Positions 1 through 8,577 of a stretch of DNA of 64,000 nucleotides are shown here, in pieces. Under the pieces are notes generated by a model that was given only the letters and a program-made list of their open reading frames with translations, made no database searches and was not told where the DNA came from. Numbering within the stretch: the stretch's first letter is position 1; each line of letters opens with the position of its first letter. The stretch is from Weeksella virosa DSM 16922 (GTDB lineage Bacteria; Bacteroidota; Bacteroidia; Flavobacteriales; Weeksellaceae): contig NC_015144.1 in NCBI RefSeq assembly GCF_000189415.1, forward strand, positions 310,001 through 374,000, in the 5' to 3' direction. The position numbers were made by a program, and so were the translations under genes.

Positions 1-1143
1 TGATGCTAAGATTGATGATTCATTTCTTGAAGGTCTATATGATTGTACCCAATAAGCGGCTAAATTATTGCCTTGTTTATCTAAAATATGAACATCAGCA
101 CCATGTTTTAGCAATAGCTCTACTACTTCCGAACTTCCCGAAGCAACAGCTTTTGTTAATGCACTTTCGTTGTTGTTGTTTTTTAGGTTAACATCTACAT
201 TGTGATTGAGCAACACTTGAACAACTTCTAGGTTTCCACCAGCTGCTGCATTCATCAATACTGTATTATTCTCTTTATCTGCAATGGTTGGCTTTACGCC
301 TTGATTCAAAAAATAATGAATAATATCCATATTTGGTCGACGCACCAATGCGTGTAATATAGTTTGCCCTTTTGGGTCTAAAGCTTTTGGGTTTAAATGA
401 TAATTTTCAACTAAAGCTTGATAAACCTCCAAACCATTTTGTACTCTTCTAGATCCTTGAGTAGCAAAAAATAACGCTTGATCAGTAAGCTTGATACCGC
501 GCTTCATCAATTGATCAATAATTTCTAAATTACCTAATCTAGCCGCATAATCAGCTACTGTTCTTCCATGGTTGTCTTTATACATTAACGAAACTCCTTT
601 AGAAATAAAGTAATCCGTAAGTTTCAAATCCTTATCGTAGGCAATTGCATACATAATAAGATTGGTACCTTCTTCTGATAAAATTGTTGGTTTTACGCCT
701 TGATCAAATAATAAATCATAAACAGCGCTATTTGTATTACCAGCTGATGCTGCATAAGCAATAACGGGCGTTCCATAACTATCTTTATAATGTACATCCG
801 ATCCTTTATCTATCAAAAGTTTCACTATTTCTAAGTTGCCTGCAGCAGCGGCCCATTGTAAATAAGAACGAGAATGATGAGTTTTTTTATGAACATCATT
901 ACCCTCTTGCTCTATTAAAAATTTAATAACGTCATTAGAAATCCTGTTGTTTATTGCCATAGTAACAGGATCATGAAAACCACCGTTTTGCTCCGAAGGA
1001 CTATTACCCTTAGAAATTTCTGACTTTACAGTTTCGAGAGTAGGTTTTGCCTTCCAAAAATCAGCTTGTAGTAAAGTATTGTTTTGCGCTTTAACAAAAA
1101 ATATTGCAGAAAGGAATATTACAGTAAAGAATGTTTTTCTCAT
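1..1143 (-). CDS. Ankyrin-repeat exported protein, 3' end outside window
   Basis: The frame is open from an ATG at 1143 to the left edge, so about 381 residues are seen and the C-terminus is missing. Residues 1-20 form a signal peptide (positive start, hydrophobic core, ending in KAQ). After roughly 80 residues come successive repeats of about 33 residues with ankyrin hallmarks such as G-N-L-E-I-V-K-L-L-I and (G)ADVH or VDVN turns; I count about eight. Ankyrin repeats are protein-binding scaffolds, and an exported one in a flavobacterium is probably periplasmic or surface-bound; the partner is unknown. It lies downstream of a decayed T9SS gene on the same strand, but a terminator-like hairpin separates them, so it is probably transcribed alone. 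Confidence 0.85.
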   Translation of the reverse strand, partial: MRKTFFTVIFLSAIFFVKAQNNTLLQADFWKAKPTLETVKSEISKGNSPSEQNGGFHDPVTMAINNRISNDVIKFLIEQEGNDVHKKTHHSRSYLQWAAAAGNLEIVKLLIDKGSDVHYKDSYGTPVIAYAASAGNTNSAVYDLLFDQGVKPTILSEEGTNLIMYAIAYDKDLKLTDYFISKGVSLMYKDNHGRTVADYAARLGNLEIIDQLMKRGIKLTDQALFFATQGSRRVQNGLEVYQALVENYHLNPKALDPKGQTILHALVRRPNMDIIHYFLNQGVKPTIADKENNTVLMNAAAGGNLEVVQVLLNHNVDVNLKNNNNESALTKAVASGSSEVVELLLKHGADVHILDKQGNNLAAYWVQSYRPSRNESSILAS

Positions 1144-1251
1144 GAGAATGAATATATTTTTGAATCGCTTTATTTTAACTTAATCTAAATAAAGGCAAAA
1201 ATACAAATTAAAGTCAATTGAGCAAAACTTAGGATATTTATTTCTATTCTT

Positions 1252-1443
1252 TTAAGAATGTTTTATTACCTCGTGTTCTGTATAGTTTTTATGGTATGTA
1301 ACTGGACTGGGATTTTTATATTGGTAATTCAGCTTCTTACCGTTATTATCTGCAGCGTATTTTTCTTCAATATTTATATTAATACAATTAACCTTTTTCT
1401 TATACCCTCTATACTTACCATCAAAATTAGTATACAAAATGTC
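1252..1443 (-). pseudogene. Possible C-terminal remnant of an unknown gene
   Basis: The 368-base stretch between the ankyrin gene and the T9SS gene contains no complete gene. On the minus strand a 63-codon open stretch begins just after a stop, has no ATG, and reads like real protein (NDILYTNFDGKY near the start, polar, ending EHEVIKHS). It could be the tail of a lost gene. I do not recognise the family, and chance cannot be excluded in AT-rich DNA. Confidence 0.25.
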
Positions 1444-1460
1444 GTTTTAGCCAAACGAAA

Positions 1461-1491
1461 AAAGACGAGCCATTAGCCCGTCTTTAATAAA
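1461..1491 (-). terminator. Terminator after the T9SS pseudogene
   Basis: Inverted repeat AAAGACGAGC / GCCCGTCTTT (one mismatch) with a five-base loop. Read on the minus strand it is followed by six T. It lies just past the stop codon at 1512 and would end the minus-strand transcript of the T9SS gene. Confidence 0.7.
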
Positions 1492-1510
1492 TGTTATATG
1501 ACGTATTTTT

Positions 1511-1543
1511 ATTACTTTTTTATTACTTTTTTATTACTTTTTT
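1511..1543. repeat. 11-bp tandem repeat, three copies, at a stop codon
   Basis: The unit attactttttt occurs three times in direct tandem and covers the last codons and stop of the T9SS pseudogene (C-terminus ...SNKKVIKK on the minus strand). Because 11 is not a multiple of three, gain or loss of one unit changes the reading frame and the C-terminal residues. Confidence 0.8.
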
Positions 1544-2239
1544 TAGTGTGAAAATTACCATTTATATCTTCAATTTGTACGATGTAAATAGATTTCGGAA
1601 TTTGACCAATAAAAACTTTTTCATTAATGATTTCTGAGCGTAGAATTAATCTACCTTTTAAATCATATATAGAAATTGTCTTTGGATTAAATGTAGAGTT
1701 GATAATTTTCACATATAGCCAATTATCTTGAATTGTTGTCAAAAATTTATCATTTAGATCATCTAAATCCTGTGTGGATAAATGATAATTTTTATAATAT
1801 GCTTTATTACCATCTACATTAGTTAAAATTAGTTGTAATCCATTATCTATTGGGTTAATTTCATACTCGTAGTCATAAAATTCATCCAAAATTCCAACTT
1901 TGAAAAAGTTATCAAGATAATATCCTTCAAAATAAATATTTTCAGCAAGACTACATTCTCCATCAACGAAACCTGATTGCAAGGTGAGTATATTGTCATT
2001 GATAGAACCATTTAAGAGAACTTCAGTACAAACAGAAGTAAAAAAACAACATTGTTTTCAGACTCGCATTCTTGGCATAAAAACTTAGTTTCTGATACTT
2101 CATCATTGTTTGGTGCAAGAAGCTCCTCTTCATTTACAACTAATTTTTCTAGATACCATGTATTTTCGATTAGTTCATTTTGTTGGGCTTTAGTAGAAAG
2201 CCCAGCTATTAGAAAAGTTATTAATATTAATTTTTTCAT
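1512..2239 (-). pseudogene. Small T9SS-exported protein, frameshifted
   Basis: Two adjacent minus-strand frames form one gene. The first (2239-2012) begins with a signal peptide and NTWYLEKLVVNEEE, the usual start of small flavobacterial secreted proteins. The second (to 1512) ends in a type A sorting domain (YVKIINSTFNPKTISIYD, then GRLILRSEI and a lysine-rich tail), which directs type IX secretion and surface anchoring. They meet at an A7 run at 2040-2046. One extra base there would give a continuous protein of about 240 residues through FTSVCTEVLLNGSI and LQSGFVDGECS. Either the copy is inactivated, the tract is phase-variable, or the base call is wrong. Function beyond secretion is unknown. 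Confidence 0.8.
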
Positions 2240-2244
2240 AACTA

Positions 2245-3657
2245 TTAATTTTTAATAAGGTTTTTAGAATCTACGATTTGTCCATCGCAAACCAATGTAA
2301 CGATATAATGTCCAGATTGGTAATTAGCTAAACCAATGATTGTTTGCGTACTGTTAGTGTTCAACACGTAATTATTTTAAACGCCATTGGTAACCCCTGT
2401 AACCATGATAAATGCAGAAGTGCTGTTTTCAATATCGTAATCTATCTGTAATTGTGAATTTGCAGGGTTCGGCGATAAACTTATTAATTTGTAAGGATTA
2501 ATTTTGACTTCAACTTCACCATAATCTTTGAAACCATCTTCAGTAATTACTTCCAATTTGTATTTTTTGGTAATTTCAGGAGTAATGGTGAAATCTTTTC
2601 CGGTGTAGATTAGATTGCTATTTTCATCGTACCAATTGTATTCAGCCGCCTCAAATATGTGGTGAGCAGTCAATGTTACTTCTTCATTTTTACCAATTTC
2701 TCTGTCATTTCCTGCATTTGCATTAAAAAGATTTCTCGGTTTTTTTTTAATCTCGAAAGTTTCTCCTCCCATGATTTCACCAGTAGATGCATCTCTTTGG
2801 ATTACATGGTATCTATATTTATTTTTCTCTGTTGCTTTTTTTGTCAAGAAGTTAAAAGATAAATAAATAGTACCAAGCTCATTTGCATTTAGCTGTAGAT
2901 TGTCTATTATAACATTATTATCCTTTACTATTTATTTCTTTTCATCCTTTGTGTCTTCTAATTGGGATGCTGTTTTCCCTCCTCTTTCCCAAGCGGCATA
3001 AATAATATTGTCCATTTTTACTGCTACTTCTGCTTCTTCATAAATGGCTTTTCCAGTTTCTATATCTTCTTTAACAAGCTCTAAAAAAAATTTTTTTGTA
3101 TAATTGTAAGGGTTGGATACGGCAACTGCTGCACCAATGTCTTTCTTATTAGAAATGTCTATAACGGTAATATTTCTCCAAGCTAAATTATTGTTGATTC
3201 TGACCATATGATTTGGATTGGTGGTATGTGGAGAAGTCAAAGGGTCATAACCATTATTTTCTATGTCGTCATTTAATTCTTCCATTAATGGTTCAATCGT
3301 CTTTGTGTCCGCATAGCCAATAAATGCACAAGGTTCATTACAATGTGTCAACCAAACTTCTTGTTGCCAACTTGTGTAGCTTGGCGTTCTTTCACTTGCT
3401 TGTAATAAAAGTTCTTTTTCAATATTCTCTGAATTTTCAATTCCTTCATAATCATTAAATTCCCCTTCATATTTTTCAGATGCCTGTCCGTCTGCGATGC
3501 ACCAAGGACAAATATATTCGGGTTTTTCAACGCTATAAAATGAGCTTGTTTATTTAACTTGTCTATTCTCGTTACATACAGAACAAACTCCTTCTACATT
3601 TTCGAAAATGTCAAGTTCGTATGCGTTTGGACTGTACTTAAATTTCGGTAATTCCAT
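2245..3657 (-). pseudogene. cbrC: CbrC (UPF0167) fused to a T9SS protein tail, three in-frame TAA codons
   Basis: One 471-codon frame runs from ATG 3657 to TAA 2245, broken only by TAA at 3550, 2932 and 2377. Residues 1 to about 135 are CbrC-like: MELPKFKYSPNAY, a C-x-x-C pair, FYSVEKPEYICPWCIADG, then TPSYTSWQQEVWLTHCNE and CAFIGYAD. The usual CbrC C-terminus is absent. After about LNDDIENNGYDPL the frame enters the C-terminal part of a large secreted flavobacterial protein (NNNLAWRNITVIDI, IYEEAEVAVKMDN, NANELGTIYLSFNF) and ends in a sorting domain (LISLSPNPANSQLQIDYDI). The first TAA replaces a position that is tyrosine in the family (Y-T-x-x-FYS). E. coli CbrC is linked to colicin E2 tolerance. 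I infer a deletion fusion followed by nonsense decay. Confidence 0.75.
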
Positions 3658-3691
3658 TTTTTCTGTTTTTACGGTTCGTTCGGTTAATATT

Positions 3692-3890
3692 GCCACCAAC
3701 GTTTCGGGGCTTTGCGAAGTGGCGGATAAATTGGACGAAAAGTTCAATTTAGCAGTAACGTAGCCAATGTGTTTTCACAGAAACTAAATTAAATAAAAAA
3801 GCTGAATGTGAAACACATTCGGCGGCTAAATGTGCAGAATGTTTCAACTTAGCCTTAACCCGCCATTTTGCAAACACCATGTTACCTGCA
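3692..3890 (-). repeat. attC-like palindromic recombination site A
   Basis: Minus-strand order: CTGCAGGTAAC, a left arm TGTTTGCAAAATGGCGG, about 130 bases of spacer with a small GAATGTG/CACATTC hairpin, then the right arm CCGCCACTTCGCAAAGCCCC followed by GAAACGTTGGTGGC. The arms pair over GGCGG and TTTGC. Terminal AAC and GTT triplets sit where integron attC sites carry R'' and R'. It is longer than sites B and C (186 against about 125 bases between the triplets). The cbrC start codon follows 34 bases after its right end. Confidence 0.6.
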
Positions 3891-3898
3891 GTTAATTT

Positions 3899-4459
3899 TT
3901 ATTTTACTAAAACATAACCAATTCTAATTCCAATTGCTGGATATATATTCCCTTCATTATTGTCATTGTCATAAATGTAACCTATTCCAAAGTGAGTGTT
4001 AAAATATAAATTTTGAACTAAAGACCTTTGTAAACCCCAATGGAATTCATTTAAAAGAGCATTATTTTGGTCTGGTTCATTTTTATATCCAAATGAATAT
4101 TTGCTTTGAAATGCAACAAAATTGCCAGAATTATTTAGAATTGATTTTCCTTTGGATAATCTTTTTTCTCTGTTATAAACCCAAACAAGTTCTCCTTGTA
4201 AAAACAAACTAGGTTTACTGAAATTAATTACGTATTCTACAGAATTATTATATACGTTATAACTTGAACCTACTCCAGAACTGATATCTAAAAGTAAGTT
4301 TTTGCTAAGAGGTGTTTCGTAGCTTATATTTATACCTTGTCCTCCGATTTCTATTTTTCCTAAACTTTTGAAAGAATCTTCCTGAGCATTTACTTTAAAA
4401 GTATTTAGAAAAAATAAAATGGTAAGAAAAATCATAAGATTGAAGTTGGTTGTATTCAT
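3899..4459 (-). CDS. Exported outer-membrane beta-barrel-like protein
   Basis: 186 residues. A signal peptide ends at about residue 25 (KVNAQ). The rest shows alternating hydrophobic and polar segments with aromatic ends (YETPLSKNLLLDISSGVG, FHWGLQRSL, GIGIRIGYVLVK), typical of small flavobacterial beta-barrel proteins. No enzymatic motif is visible. It is divergent from the lipoprotein gene at 4504, with 44 bases between them. Its stop lies 9 bases from attC-like site A, the position a cassette gene would take before its recombination site. Function unknown. Confidence 0.7.
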   Translation of the reverse strand: MNTTNFNLMIFLTILFFLNTFKVNAQEDSFKSLGKIEIGGQGINISYETPLSKNLLLDISSGVGSSYNVYNNSVEYVINFSKPSLFLQGELVWVYNREKRLSKGKSILNNSGNFVAFQSKYSFGYKNEPDQNNALLNEFHWGLQRSLVQNLYFNTHFGIGYIYDNDNNEGNIYPAIGIRIGYVLVK

Positions 4460-5660
4460 TTTTTAAATTTATTTTTTCCGGCAAATATATCAAATACAAA
4501 AATATGAATTTAAAAAACTTAAACCTTTTTATGATTGTTTTAATAGCTATTATTTCCTGTAATAGTGATTATAATTTGAATTTGAAGACAGAAGGTAGAA
4601 CTAACGATTATAGTGCAAAGGTGTCCTATGATGCTGAACGTAATATTATCAAATTTTCAGGATTAAAGAGTTCTGTGAAAGACTTTTTATCAGATACTAT
4701 TTCTGATAAAAATTCAATGTTTACAAAATTTTATAAGGAAGGCTTTTTGCCTTTATCTGTGTCTCCCGAAATTAAAGACGAAAACTTGTATAATGAAGTT
4801 CAACAAAAAACTTTAATCAATATACCTTCTCATTATGCTAAAAATGGAAATGAGGAAGAAGATTCGGAAACATTTCTAGAAGACGAAGAATTCGCTTCAC
4901 TACTTAATTCAGAGGGTGCACTTCAATTAAATGATTCTATTTATATGTATACTCCTAATGGATTATTTATTGTACATAAAGATGATTATGATAGTTTGGA
5001 GGATTTTATTGAAGAGAATCAGGAAATTTCCATTCCTGAGGGGATGAATTATGTTTCTGATAAAATAATATCTTACAGACCTAATTTGGAAGAGTTGGGT
5101 TCTGAATACGATATTGTAGACAGAATTGCTCCTGATGAACCTGGCTCAGGAGGAGGTGGTGGAGGTGGAACTACTATTACTATTCCTAAACCAAATCAAA
5201 CAAATCATTATACAAATTGTAATAATGGGATTAATACACCATTTGTTGGTAATATTTTTGGAAAACAATATGTCTGCTATTATAATTTTAGTAGTAAATA
5301 TCGTGTAAAGACAGTTTTTGAGATTCAAGACTTTTTCTTGTTTTACAGCGTCAGAGCAAAAAACAAATTTAGAAAAAAAGGTTGGACTGGAATATGGGGC
5401 AGAGAAGATGCTAAGAAATTATACCTTAGAATTAATAATGGTGTTATGAAAGTTGAAAGAAAAACTTTTACAGCAACGATAAGTGATTCTCAGTTAAAGC
5501 CTTTAATTAATTCAATCAACAATTTAATTACTGTAAAATCAGCACCTATCCCTGTTGTTTCTGATGTATATTTATTAGAATCTTCGGGAAAATTTAAACA
5601 ACAGAATTATAGCTTATCGTGTAAGTTCCCCGTTTTTCCAACAGTTCAAAACTAAGCAAA

Positions 5661-6458
5661 TTATGCACTTCTTTTCAATTTAAATTCTATCGGTGAACAA
5701 TCTCCTAAACTTGAATGTGGGTGATTATGATTGTAATCCTCCATCCAATCTTGAGCGAGAGTTCTTGCCTGTTCGATATTTTCAAATAGGTAAGCATCCA
5801 GTACATCTTCCCGAAAGGTTTTGTTGAACCTTTCACAAAATCCGTTCTGCATGGGTTTTCCTTTCTGGATTCGGATATGCCGGATCGAGGAGTTGGAGCA
5901 AAAGCCCTCAAAAGCTTTTGCGATGAACTCCGTGCCGTTGTCCGTACGGATGTTGGTTGGTTTTCCATACCACTCAATGAGCCTTTGCACGAGTTTAACT
6001 ACTTTCTCTGAAGGAAAACTATAGTCTATTTCGCACATTAATGCCTCCCGGTTGTAATCGTCTATCACGTTCAGTATCCGAATCTTTCTGCCGTTCTCCA
6101 ACACATCACTCATAAAATCCATGCTCCAGGTAATATTGGATGCAATCGGCTGCAATAAGTATTCTTTGTCCGGATTGGGGATGCGACGTTTGATTTTTCT
6201 TCTGCGTTTGTTCAGTCCTAATTTACGGTAAATCCTCTCAATGCGTTTATGGTTCCACCCATAACCTTCCTTTCTGATGCGTTTAGTGTATTCCGGACAA
6301 CCTCTTGACGGAAGTTTTTCGGCATAATAAAGCAATCGACGCTCTACTTCTGTATCGTCCTTGATGCTTTGATAATAATATCCCGAACGTTCCAATCCGA
6401 TGATGCGACAGGCTCTGGCAGTACTGATTTGTTTGTCATCTTTTAATTCTTCTGCCAA
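5661..6458 (-). CDS. IS3-family transposase, OrfB (DDE catalytic part)
   Basis: 265 residues counted from its first ATG. An HTH_21-like N-terminal part (CRIIGLERSGYYYQ) is followed by the rve integrase core with D in SMDFMSDVL, D in IRTDNGTEF and E in NGFCERFNKTFRED, the D,D(35)E triad. The C-terminus has the usual NHNHPHSSLGD. The frame is open upstream of the ATG as far as the end of orfA (KKALGLCQKRELAEEL), so the active product is probably an OrfAB fusion made by -1 frameshifting. Confidence 0.93.
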   Translation of the reverse strand: MAEELKDDKQISTARACRIIGLERSGYYYQSIKDDTEVERRLLYYAEKLPSRGCPEYTKRIRKEGYGWNHKRIERIYRKLGLNKRRRKIKRRIPNPDKEYLLQPIASNITWSMDFMSDVLENGRKIRILNVIDDYNREALMCEIDYSFPSEKVVKLVQRLIEWYGKPTNIRTDNGTEFIAKAFEGFCSNSSIRHIRIQKGKPMQNGFCERFNKTFREDVLDAYLFENIEQARTLAQDWMEDYNHNHPHSSLGDCSPIEFKLKRSA

Positions 6459-6478
6459 TTCTCTTTTCTGACAGAGCC

Positions 6479-6745
6479 CTAAAGCTTTTTTTCGATGACC
6501 TCTTTTAAAATACTATGATCCAAACTCAAATCGGCATACATCTTCTTCAAGCGGGCATTTTCTCGCTCCAATTCCTTGAATTGACGCAACATTTCTTGAT
6601 CCATGCCACCATATTTGCGCTTCCACAAATAAAAGGTATTTGGACTGATGGATAATTCTCGGCATATATCGGATGCCTTTTTTCCAGCTTCATGCTCCTT
6701 GAGTACTTGACTGATTTGTGTTTCTGTAAATCTTGACTTTTTCAT
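6479..6745 (-). CDS. IS3-family transposase, OrfA (HTH part)
   Basis: 88 residues. Helix-turn-helix of the transposase_8 type (FTETQISQVLKEHEAGKKA, ELSISPNTFYLWKRKYGG) followed by a leucine-zipper-like coiled coil (ELERENARLKKMYADL). It binds the IS ends. The last codons contain A-AAA-AAG (seven A in a row before GC), a canonical IS3 slippery heptamer, just before the TAG stop. A -1 shift there enters the orfB frame. Confidence 0.93.
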   Translation of the reverse strand: MKKSRFTETQISQVLKEHEAGKKASDICRELSISPNTFYLWKRKYGGMDQEMLRQFKELERENARLKKMYADLSLDHSILKEVIEKKL

Positions 6746-7387
6746 CTCTAATAACAGTTTAAATTTATAAATTTTTATAATATTTTAAACTGTTGGAGTT
6801 TTTGGGGGACTTACAATCGCAATATGATTTAAATAGTTTTTCACCTGGTAATCCTTTGGTTCCACAATATAGTCAGAATCTTCCGTCAGTTAATATGGAC
6901 AGCTTTAAAAACTTATTAAATACAAACAAAAAAGCCATAATTTATATAAATTTGTTTAACAAGGATCGTGAAATAACTCTTGATCAAATTATGAATATTG
7001 CTGCAAAAGTTTTTCAAAAATATGCAACTCAAGGGCGTACAAATAATGATATAGCAGTTGTCATGAATGAAATAAAGGCTTCACATGATAGAATTGATGC
7101 TAAACCATTTTTTATTGTTACAAAGGACGAATTAATTCAAGCAAGTAACACTCACAAAGTTATTAAAGACTTTGGAGTAAGAAAGGATTTTGATTTAAAA
7201 GGATTTGAAATAGGTTTCTCAACTGATACTAATGGAAGTAAAAAGTGGAAGTTTAAATTTACTCTTGGACATAATAAAATCACTCAATATAAGATGGATA
7301 TTGAAGGTGGAGTTTATTACAATAGATGGGGTGGTACAAGATTTACCGTAGAGAAAAAATAACTATATTTGAGTTTATAATTAATGA

Positions 7388-7418
7388 AACTTCCAGATTT
7401 TTATTTGGAAGTTTTTTA
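7388..7418 (+). terminator. Terminator between convergent genes
   Basis: Eight-base stem AACTTCCA / TGGAAGTT with a ten-base loop, followed on the plus strand by TTTTATTTT. It lies between the end of the plus-strand lipoprotein gene (7362) and the end of the minus-strand lipoprotein gene (7416). Confidence 0.8.
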
Positions 7419-8012
7419 TTTTGTGCTAGTAAATTTTATAAAATCATTTTTAAGTTTTTCATATGTTTTGATTGCTTGGGTTCTGATTCCAGTTTGTGCG
7501 ATGAAATCATCTGAATCATCTATTTTTAATTGAGAAACACCATATTTTGTATAAAGTAGTTTTTTTGTTTGTAAGTCATAGACATCTAAAAAGATAAACA
7601 AATTACGATACTTTTCATACTCAACTTTTTTAATTGCAAATGTTTTGTGCTGAGTTTGATATTTCATTTGGATTTTAAAAATCAGAAGTATTTCAGAATT
7701 TGTTTCTTTTTTGATGTCTTCTAAATCTTGCTCATTCAGTTTGTTTCCTATATATTCATAGTTTTTAATATTCAGAGATTGGTGTACAAATTCAACTTTT
7801 TCTTGAAAGAGATTTTGGAAATCTGATATGATTTGTTTTTTAACTTCTTGTTCCGTAGTAGTTGAAAAATTATCAAAATAAACAACCCATTTACTTTGAT
7901 TTGCGTTTTTCGGAAACGGTTCATTAGTTCCCGAAATATAATAAGAAGGAGTGTTGACAAAACAAGAGCTTAAAAAAGTTAAAAGAAATGTAATAATTGA
8001 TGCTTTTCTCAT
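7416..8012 (-). CDS. Small lipoprotein, function unknown
   Basis: 198 residues from the ATG at 8012. I chose this start because it gives a signal with lipobox LSSC at about residue 17; the frame is open further upstream, through attC-like site B. Mature part: YYISGTNEPFPKNANQSKW, then an alpha/beta pattern including LLIFKIQMKYQ and LFIFLDVYDLQTKKLLYTKYG, reminiscent of envelope proteins that bind a partner through a small sandwich. No known motif recognised. It is the first gene after the upstream end of its putative cassette (8040), 19 bases from the element. Confidence 0.6.
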   Translation of the reverse strand: MRKASIITFLLTFLSSCFVNTPSYYISGTNEPFPKNANQSKWVVYFDNFSTTTEQEVKKQIISDFQNLFQEKVEFVHQSLNIKNYEYIGNKLNEQDLEDIKKETNSEILLIFKIQMKYQTQHKTFAIKKVEYEKYRNLFIFLDVYDLQTKKLLYTKYGVSQLKIDDSDDFIAQTGIRTQAIKTYEKLKNDFIKFTSTK

Positions 8013-8030
8013 TATCAGGATAATATTAAT

Positions 8031-8170
8031 TGCAGGTAACGGTTCGGGGCTTTGCGTTCGGGCGGGATTTTCAGCAGAAAATTCCGAGCGAGCGACAAAG
8101 CTCAAATTTACGAAAAAGTGTCGAACGGGAACGTTCGACCCGCCTGACGCAAAACCCTTGTTAGCTGTCC
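8031..8170 (-). repeat. attC-like palindromic recombination site B
   Basis: Minus-strand order: GACAGCTAACAAGGGTTTTG, CGTCAGGCGGG, a spacer with the perfect hairpin TCGAACG/CGTTCGA, then CCCGCCCGAACGCAAAGCCC and CGAACCGTTACCTGCA. Arms pair over GGGnTTTGCGT and GGCGGG. They are asymmetric by a few bases next to the AAC/GTT triplets, as in integron attC sites, where extrahelical bases set the orientation. About 125 bases lie between the triplets. It is the best-conserved of the three elements. Confidence 0.65.
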
Positions 8171-8181
8171 GTTGTTTATAT

Positions 8182-8572
8182 TCATTGTTTCGCTCCCCAA
8201 ATCTCAACCTCTATTTTTATTTCGGGAAGACCTAACGCTTTTACATAACCAATAGTCATTGAGGGGTAGGTTTGTCCGAATAAAGTTTCCCATTCTGCAT
8301 ACAAAAAATACCCAATCAATTTCTTCCGTAGCCCAAATATTGACTTTTATAACGTCATCAGAAGTCAGGTTTTGACTTTCTAAAATCTGCTTGATGTTTT
8401 TAAATGTGTTGTGTACTTGTTCGTTCAGGTTTTCGGGAATATTTCCGTCACTATCTACACCAATCTGTCCCGAAAAAGTGTATAAATCTGAATTTTTCGG
8501 AATTATCGTAACGTGTGAATATTTGCCAACAGGTGCAGGAATATTTTCAGGGTTTAAACGAATGATTTTCAT
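8182..8572 (-). pseudogene. RidA-family protein gene, frameshifted
   Basis: Starts MKIIRLNPENIPAPVGKYSH with the RidA/YjgF pattern (FSGQIGVDSDGNIPENLNEQ, LTSDDVIKVNIWATEE). RidA proteins deaminate reactive enamine/imine intermediates as trimers. At an A6 run in the plus strand near 8305-8312 the frame breaks. The displaced frame carries the true C-terminus (YAEWETLFGQTYPSMTIGYV, then LPEIKIEVEIWG) and stops at 8182; removal of one base restores about 130 residues. As written, the protein would end at 8204 with an unrelated tail. It sits five bases downstream of the AhpD-like gene and just before attC-like site B. Confidence 0.85.
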
Positions 8573-8577
8573 AATTT

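Larger units (their letters stand above)
5620..6815 (-). mobile_element. Complete IS3-family insertion sequence
   Basis: 1196 bp with imperfect terminal inverted repeats: TGTAAGTTCCCC at 5620 and its counterpart ending GGGGGACTTACA at 6815, similarity extending through CCAACAGTT. The 4-base sequence ATCG flanks both ends (5616-5619 and 6816-6819), a perfect target-site duplication. It carries orfA and orfB on the minus strand, both intact. Intact ends, intact transposase and an unmutated duplication suggest a recent insertion. Confidence 0.93.
4504..7362 (+). pseudogene. Lipoprotein gene interrupted by an IS3 element
   Basis: The 5' part (4504-5619) starts MNLKNLNLF with lipobox IAIISC at residue 18. 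I chose this ATG over one 54 bases upstream because it gives a proper lipoprotein signal. A glycine run and PGSG linker lie at about residue 215. The 3' part (6820-7362) continues in exactly the same frame once the IS and one copy of the 4-base target duplication are removed, giving 552 residues. The tail has DREITLDQIMNIAAKVF and ends GGTRFTVEKK. I do not recognise the family. The gene is the only plus-strand gene in the cassette region, and the IS insertion truncates it after residue 372. Confidence 0.75.

Noticed and set aside
1258-1476. 72-codon plus-strand ORF
   Set aside because: Hydrophobic AT-rich frame opposite the more protein-like minus-strand remnant; no ribosome-binding context or family resemblance.
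2245-3657. Recoding of TAA as a sense codon in the chimera
   Set aside because: TAA is the normal stop of most intact genes in the window, so a simple pseudogene is the better explanation.
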